9,695 nt of DNA from Blastocatellia bacterium (lineage in GTDB: Bacteria > Acidobacteriota > Blastocatellia > Pyrinomonadales > Pyrinomonadaceae), in the NCBI GenBank assembly GCA_003175865.1, contig PSRF01000390.1:1-9695 (forward strand), read 5' to 3'. Position numbers and translations under genes: made by a program. The notes under the pieces are model-generated. The model saw only the letters and a list, made by a program, of their open reading frames with translations, searched no databases and was not told the DNA's origin. Position 1 is the first letter of the stretch, and each line of letters starts with the position of its first letter. Positions 5,624-9,695 of this stretch are shown here, piece after piece.

Positions 5624-5639
5624 TACCAATTACTTGGTA
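5624..5639. repeat. Palindrome taccaa-ttac-ttggta
   Basis: A perfect 6-4-6 inverted repeat between the end of the CheB-CheR fusion gene and the ATG at 5601. It is too short and AT-balanced to be a strong terminator; it could be an operator or chance. Confidence 0.35.
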
Positions 5640-5671
5640 CGCCAACGAACTCGAACGAAGAAAACAGGAAT

Positions 5672-8284
5672 TTATTTTCCATTCATCGGTTCAGTATAGA
5701 TGAGGACAGCGTTAACGTGGTTGTTCTTTTGATCGTGCACAGGGACTACGGTATGTACAAAGTCTTTCTCATCAGATTCTTTGGACGACATGAGATAAGC
5801 TTGCATAGGAGGCGTCGTCAGGATCCGATCATTTGCAATCGCATCACGAATCAGTCCAACGAAACCATCGCGATCAGATCCGGTAAAGGCATCGTTCAAT
5901 GATGCGCCAACTACTTCACGACCTTCGAGACTCATCCGATATGCGGGATTAATCGTTTCGATCTTCAATTCAGGCGCACTGACCAACATGATGTAGTACG
6001 GAAAACTTTGGACCAACTCTGCGAGATGTTCTTGATTGTCCTCTACTTTTTTAGCTAACTCTTGCAGCTCGTTGGTACGCGCAGTAAGTTCATCGTTGGT
6101 CGTTTGGAGCTCCTCGTTCGTCGCCTGAAGCTCTTCGTTGTTTGTTTCTAGTTCTTCGTTTGTAGCCTGGAGTTCTTCGTTCGTCGCCTCAAACTCTTCG
6201 TTTGTTGCCTGCAATTCTTCCTGGGTGAGCATTAACTCTTCATTGGCTGCCTGCAACTCCTCATTCGCGTCCTGCAATTCCTTATTCATGTCGCCGAAGC
6301 GCTTGTTTGTTGAGCTTAGCTCTGAAACCAATTGTGCTTGCTCGTGTTGCACTGCCTCCAGGCGGTGCTTTGTCTGGACGTGGTCTGATATGTCTGTGAT
6401 GTTGATAATTGCGAGTTCAGGCGCACCGGATTCGACCGCCATTATCATCACGGACATTGATACGTACTTACTCTGGCCGGCCAGGATTTGGTCGATCTCT
6501 AATTCGTTAACGGTCGCGGTTGTATGTTCGCGGAATGCAGTGTCGATGAGTCCGCGTACCTCAGAGTATGGTAGGCCTCGCACGGTGTGCAGGAAATCCT
6601 GATCGTAGGCGAGGTCCCGTATGCTTAACAGGCGCCGAGCAGCTGCGTTAATAGTGAGAATGCGGTATGAGCGATCGATTATGACCACCCCACTAGTGAC
6701 GCAACGAAGCAATCCTTCATTGATACGTCGCAGTTGAGCGACTTCGATTTCTGCGGCGCTCAGATCTTTGATTGCGGCAATAGTTTCCGCTTCCTGATTT
6801 CGCTTAGTCGCTCCCCGATATGTAGGAAGCCGGAGAGTGCCTGCTTCGTGTTGTGGAGGCAAGGCCAATGGGCCGCTGATGCACCGATAAATCTTCCATT
6901 TCTTGTTCATGAGTTCAAACGTCGCGTTTGTTGGTCGAGCTGTTTCAGCTTTACCGAGAAACAAGTACCCGTGAGACTCATGAAGTGAGTAGGCGAAAAG
7001 GTCGAGCACGCTTTGTTGCAATTCCGGCTTTAGATAAATCAGCAGATTGCGACAGAGTACGAGATTAATTCTAGGAAACGGGACACCACGACTAAGATCC
7101 TGGTTACCGAAAATTACGGTTTGGCGCAGTAGCTTCGAAATGCGATAACCGTGGTCGATTGGTTCAAAGTAGCGGTCCCGATAGTCATCCGGCAAATCCT
7201 TAAGAACGTTCGGCGGATACAACCCGCGTCGAGCGAAGGCGATTGCATCCTCATTTAGATCGGTTGCGAAGATTTTAATGTTCCACTCCGAGAACTCTGG
7301 CCCTAATTGATCAGCGAGCAACAAAGCAAGTGTGTACGCTTCCTCACCGGTTGCGCACCCTGCTGACCAGAGCCGCAACACGCGACCGTTAGCTCGAGCG
7401 GAGTCAACCAAATCTGGTAGAACCGAGCCACGAATAAATTCGAACGCCTCGGGATCTCGGAAGAACCCGGTAACCTTAATGAGAAATGCTTTGACAAGCT
7501 CAGCCACTTCTTCCGAGTGTGCTTTCAAATAGTTTTCATATTCCCCAAGGGTGGCGGTGTGAGTGACGGCCATCCGTCGTGAAATGCGTCGCAATATCGT
7601 TGAGGTCTTGTAATTCCGAAAATCAACGTTTGATTGACGGCTGACAACCTCCAGTAAATCGCGCAGTGGATCCGCTACTTTTTCGTCAGGAACGAGTTCC
7701 GCCCCACGTAACAGATCATAAAGCAATGGTCCAATGTTCTCGATCTCAACAACATAATCGACGGCGGTCGGTGGTAAAGACAGAGGCATAGACGGATACT
7801 GGGCAGTCTGTGGATTTTGGATAATCACAACACCGCCCGCATTCTTAACTTCAACTGCGCCTACCGCGCCATCTGAACCCGAGCCCGTAAGGATGACAGC
7901 TATTAAGTGTTCTCCATACGATTCTGCTGCACTGGAAAGAAGTTTATCGACAGAGGGTCTCGGTCTGCCGTCCGTCTCAGCCTCCAGGCGAATATGGCCA
8001 TCTACAATCATGACGTGCCTGTTTGCGGGGACGACGAAAATTTTTCCGTTTTCGAGTGGAGTTGGATCGTTCTCGTTGGCAACAACCACCGGTAACGGGC
8101 CCTTCCGTTCTAGTATCGATGCCAGATTACTTTGTCGCTGCGGATCGAGATGTTGTGCGAGCACTATTGGTGCGGGGAAAGTCGTCGGGAGTGTACTGAC
8201 GAGTACTGAGAGCGCACCTACACCACCCGCCGATGATCCAACGACAACGAGATCTTCGCTCTTCTTTAGTTCTTTCTTAGGCAT
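5672..8284 (-). CDS. CheB-CheR fusion with two PAS domains and a heptad coiled coil
   Basis: An 870-residue multidomain signalling protein. Residues about 11-190 are a CheB-type methylesterase with triad S18 (GSSAGG), H45 and D138 (TGSGSDG). Residues about 201-465 are a CheR-type methyltransferase with helical N-domain, FFRDPEAF at 274-281, SAM-binding WSAGCATGEEAY at 306-317 and LVLCRNLLIYL at 408-418. PAS 1 is about 515-635. Eleven heptads of ELQATNE type (668-744) give a long coiled coil, followed by PAS 2 (about 755-865). It has no receiver domain on the CheB part and no histidine kinase at the end, although many proteins of this architecture carry one. Both enzyme halves look intact, so it could add and remove methyl esters on glutamates of a partner receptor; that partner is not in the window. 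ATG at 8284 follows the cheB stop by 11 bases, with AAGG (8293-8296) eight bases upstream, so the two genes form an operon and are probably translated in concert. Cytoplasmic; no membrane segment. Confidence 0.95.
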   Translation of the reverse strand: MPKKELKKSEDLVVVGSSAGGVGALSVLVSTLPTTFPAPIVLAQHLDPQRQSNLASILERKGPLPVVVANENDPTPLENGKIFVVPANRHVMIVDGHIRLEAETDGRPRPSVDKLLSSAAESYGEHLIAVILTGSGSDGAVGAVEVKNAGGVVIIQNPQTAQYPSMPLSLPPTAVDYVVEIENIGPLLYDLLRGAELVPDEKVADPLRDLLEVVSRQSNVDFRNYKTSTILRRISRRMAVTHTATLGEYENYLKAHSEEVAELVKAFLIKVTGFFRDPEAFEFIRGSVLPDLVDSARANGRVLRLWSAGCATGEEAYTLALLLADQLGPEFSEWNIKIFATDLNEDAIAFARRGLYPPNVLKDLPDDYRDRYFEPIDHGYRISKLLRQTVIFGNQDLSRGVPFPRINLVLCRNLLIYLKPELQQSVLDLFAYSLHESHGYLFLGKAETARPTNATFELMNKKWKIYRCISGPLALPPQHEAGTLRLPTYRGATKRNQEAETIAAIKDLSAAEIEVAQLRRINEGLLRCVTSGVVIIDRSYRILTINAAARRLLSIRDLAYDQDFLHTVRGLPYSEVRGLIDTAFREHTTATVNELEIDQILAGQSKYVSMSVMIMAVESGAPELAIINITDISDHVQTKHRLEAVQHEQAQLVSELSSTNKRFGDMNKELQDANEELQAANEELMLTQEELQATNEEFEATNEELQATNEELETNNEELQATNEELQTTNDELTARTNELQELAKKVEDNQEHLAELVQSFPYYIMLVSAPELKIETINPAYRMSLEGREVVGASLNDAFTGSDRDGFVGLIRDAIANDRILTTPPMQAYLMSSKESDEKDFVHTVVPVHDQKNNHVNAVLIYTEPMNGK
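6053..6283 (-). repeat. Eleven 21-base tandem repeats encoding coiled-coil heptads
   Basis: Eleven consecutive seven-codon units encode variations of EELQATN (residues 668-744 of the fusion protein). Copies differ mainly at third positions and at heptad positions 3-5, so this is an old, selected coiled coil, but it could still expand or contract by recombination. Confidence 0.9.
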
Positions 8285-8295
8285 AACGGCGGCCT

Positions 8296-9342
8296 TTACT
8301 CAGGGGCTAAGTTGGTTTCAGCTAATGGTTCGCGATCGTTTAAGAGGACCTGTCGAATAATATCGGCTTGTCGTTCTGCTTCGGCTGCGCGTTCTTGCAA
8401 CAAAGCCGCTGCATTCTCAAAGTTTTTGTCTTTAGCTCGTCGGATAGCTCGCTGCGCAAGAAGCAGTTTCTCTTCGAGTGCTCGCAATGCAGACCAGAGA
8501 GCGAGCTCAAGTGAACTATCCTGTCCAGAGACTAAACTCTCCGCGGAATATGCGTGTCCAACATGACACCGGAATCGTAACACATTGGGATCATGTATTT
8601 CCCAGAGAGCTCCATGACATTCAGGGCAGGTTAGAGTTGAAACGCTACCTAGTTTCTGAACACTGGAAATCATTTCCTTACTACCCATCTCCTGTTCGAC
8701 CAGATTGGCCTCAGTATTCAGCGCGTCAGACACCGGAAACTCTCCTTCCTGTTTTGCTTTAGTTAAAGCCAACCTACCTATCAAACTTGGTAACTCCTCC
8801 AGCGGTACCTGGTAATCGACTTGAACATTTTGCAGAACACTCAATGGCATACTTGGGTAAAGTGCGTCGGCCGGGTCTTGAATCAAAGCAATTCCGCCTC
8901 GACTTTTAATCGCCATCATTCCAACAGTCCCATCGTCTCGCGCGCCCGTCAGGACGACTCCAATGCAACGCGGACCAAAAGAGCGCGCCGCTGACCTAAA
9001 CAACGTATCTATTGCAGGTCGATGAAGATTTTCCTTGGGTCCGCGGACGACGCGTACGTAACTCCGGTCAACGAGTAAATGGTGATCCGGAATTGCCAGG
9101 TAAACGCTACCCTTTTGAATAGGTTCTCTGTCGTAGGCCTCCTTCACCCGAAGCTTGGCAGTGCGAGAAAAGATTTGTGCCAGATAGCTCGGCCTTTGAG
9201 CCGGCATATGTAGAACAACGAATACTGCCGCGGGAAGATCAGCAGGTAATCGACCTATTAGTGTTTGGAGTGCCTCCACTCCGCCAGCTGAAGCACCGAT
9301 AAGAACAATGTCGTGTCCATAAGATTCATGTGCTTCAGCCAT
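8296..9342 (-). CDS. cheB: CheB-type protein-glutamate methylesterase with Cys/His-rich C-terminal domain
   Basis: A 348-residue protein. Residues about 10-190 are the CheB catalytic domain, with triad S18 (GASAGG), H45 and D137 (TGARDDG). CheB removes methyl groups (or deamidates glutamine) on chemoreceptors. It has no N-terminal receiver, so it cannot be phospho-activated like enteric CheB. A linker (about 195-235) leads to a putative zinc ribbon: C239 and C242 (CPEC), then C259 and H263 (CHVGH). A charged helical tail follows (about 275-335, ALRALEEKLLLAQRAIRRA). The frame extends upstream to a TTG at 9372, but ATG at 9342 is preceded at six bases by ggggaagg, so I start there. It is the first gene of an operon with the CheB-CheR fusion. 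Both encode methylesterase domains of the same layout, suggesting an old duplication. The family also deamidates; no receptor substrate is visible here. Confidence 0.95.
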   Translation of the reverse strand: MAEAHESYGHDIVLIGASAGGVEALQTLIGRLPADLPAAVFVVLHMPAQRPSYLAQIFSRTAKLRVKEAYDREPIQKGSVYLAIPDHHLLVDRSYVRVVRGPKENLHRPAIDTLFRSAARSFGPRCIGVVLTGARDDGTVGMMAIKSRGGIALIQDPADALYPSMPLSVLQNVQVDYQVPLEELPSLIGRLALTKAKQEGEFPVSDALNTEANLVEQEMGSKEMISSVQKLGSVSTLTCPECHGALWEIHDPNVLRFRCHVGHAYSAESLVSGQDSSLELALWSALRALEEKLLLAQRAIRRAKDKNFENAAALLQERAAEAERQADIIRQVLLNDREPLAETNLAPE

Positions 9343-9348
9343 TATCAG

Positions 9349-9356
9349 CCTTCCCC
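9349..9356 (-). promoter_or_regulatory. Ribosome binding site of cheB
   Basis: ggggaagg on the minus strand, six bases before ATG 9342. It selects this start over the TTG at 9372. The segment agccccttttg upstream in the message (minus strand, about 9370-9380) can pair with it (CCCCU with AGGGG), so the site may be partly masked. Confidence 0.7.
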
Positions 9357-9420
9357 TGTAACCAAATAACAAAAGGGGCTCTCGTCAGTAAACGGCGGGA
9401 GTGTATTTGTGGGAAATCAA

Positions 9421-9429
9421 ATCTTAGCA
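9421..9429 (-). promoter_or_regulatory. Extended -10 promoter of the cheB operon
   Basis: TG-C-TAAGAT on the minus strand fits TGnTATAAT with two mismatches, the same type as the Crp/Fnr gene promoter. It has no matching -35. It would give a leader of about 70 bases. Confidence 0.35.
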
Positions 9430-9445
9430 CACGTCAGTCAATTCC

Positions 9446-9520
9446 ACTGGTCACAAATAGCTCAAAGAATCACCAGTTGTGAATATGTGTCTTAGTACCC
9501 AATCGTACAGACCAGTTGTG
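9446..9520. promoter_or_regulatory. ACCAGT motif cluster upstream of the cheB promoter
   Basis: accagttgtg occurs at 9472-9481 and 9511-9520 (39 bases apart), and the inverted half actggt at 9446-9451. The first and second form an inverted pair just upstream of the proposed -10, where an activator could bind. Confidence 0.3.
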
Positions 9521-9571
9521 TTTTGGCTCTTAGGATTCGGCTCAATCAATCGCTTGTCCTAGCGACACAAT

Positions 9572-9614
9572 GCGGGCGGTAGCGACTTCATTCGACTGAA
9601 GACGTTCCGCCCGC
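9572..9614. repeat. Strong 43-base hairpin with gcgggcgg/ccgcccgc stem
   Basis: gcgggcgg (9572-9579) pairs perfectly with ccgcccgc (9607-9614). The inner part also pairs (agcg with cgtt, then cttca with tgaag), leaving one bulge, one mismatch and a six-base loop. On the plus strand it is followed by gacaaatttt, a poor T-tract, so it could be a terminator for a gene outside the window or an intergenic palindromic element. Confidence 0.7.
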
Positions 9615-9695
9615 GACAAATTTTCGATTCATCGCCTCGCCCGAGCAACAGTGGGTGACCTTGGAAAACAGCAAAAACCGTGTGAAAAGGGGGGG

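Larger units (their letters stand above)
9343..9695 (-). other. Operon leader and upstream region
   Basis: 353 bases without a gene. From the operon outward: a Shine-Dalgarno with an upstream complementary segment, an extended -10, ACCAGT motif repeats (9446-9520), a strong hairpin (9572-9614) and a run of at least seven G (9689-9695) reaching the window edge. Confidence 0.6.

Noticed and set aside
5486..5902. A 138-residue plus-strand frame
   Set aside because: Half of it is antisense to the well-supported CheB-CheR fusion gene and its composition is not protein-like.

Overview
The window reads as chromosomal DNA from a free-living, probably soil or sediment bacterium of intermediate GC content. 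The mix fits an Acidobacteriota-like genome of the Blastocatellia type: a stand-alone LigD-type 3'-phosphoesterase, a CheB with a Cys/His-rich tail, a CheB-CheR-PAS fusion, a Crp/Fnr protein without a recognisable cyclic-nucleotide cassette, and long intergenic palindromic repeats. That assignment is an inference from gene style and repeat appearance, not from a marker gene. No rRNA, tRNA, CRISPR array, transposase or phage gene was seen.

Left part (1-1850): two nucleic-acid maintenance genes on the minus strand. One is a LigD phosphoesterase-domain protein (3'-end healing). The other is ribonuclease HII (rnhB), with an N-terminal extension and an altered GRG motif (Gly-Met-Ala).

Region 1851-2605 is a gene-free 755-base stretch. 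It holds the most striking non-coding structure of the window: an inverted duplication with arms of about 130 bases (about 2062-2191 and 2256-2384). Each arm carries two copies of a 24-base palindromic unit exactly 67 bases apart. It is followed at 2387-2440 by another hairpin.

Middle part (2606-5296): an unknown six-helix membrane protein (+); a single-domain response regulator (-) converging on it with a 6-base gap; a 418-base gap containing a perfect 12-bp inverted repeat; a small basic helical protein (+); and a Crp/Fnr-family regulator (+) with a visible ribosome binding site and an extended -10 promoter.

Right part (5287-9695): a minus-strand operon. A CheB methylesterase with a putative Cys/His metal-binding tail is followed after 11 bases by an 870-residue CheB-CheR-PAS-coiled coil-PAS protein. 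A doubtful 104-residue ORF lies 70 bases further on. The window contains no chemoreceptor, CheA, CheW or flagellar gene. The protein methylation/demethylation pair, the orphan receiver protein and the Crp/Fnr regulator therefore look like a signalling neighbourhood whose output is not classical chemotaxis; this is an inference. The last 350 bases (9343-9695) hold the operon leader, repeated ACCAGT motifs, a strong 43-base hairpin and a G run at the window edge.
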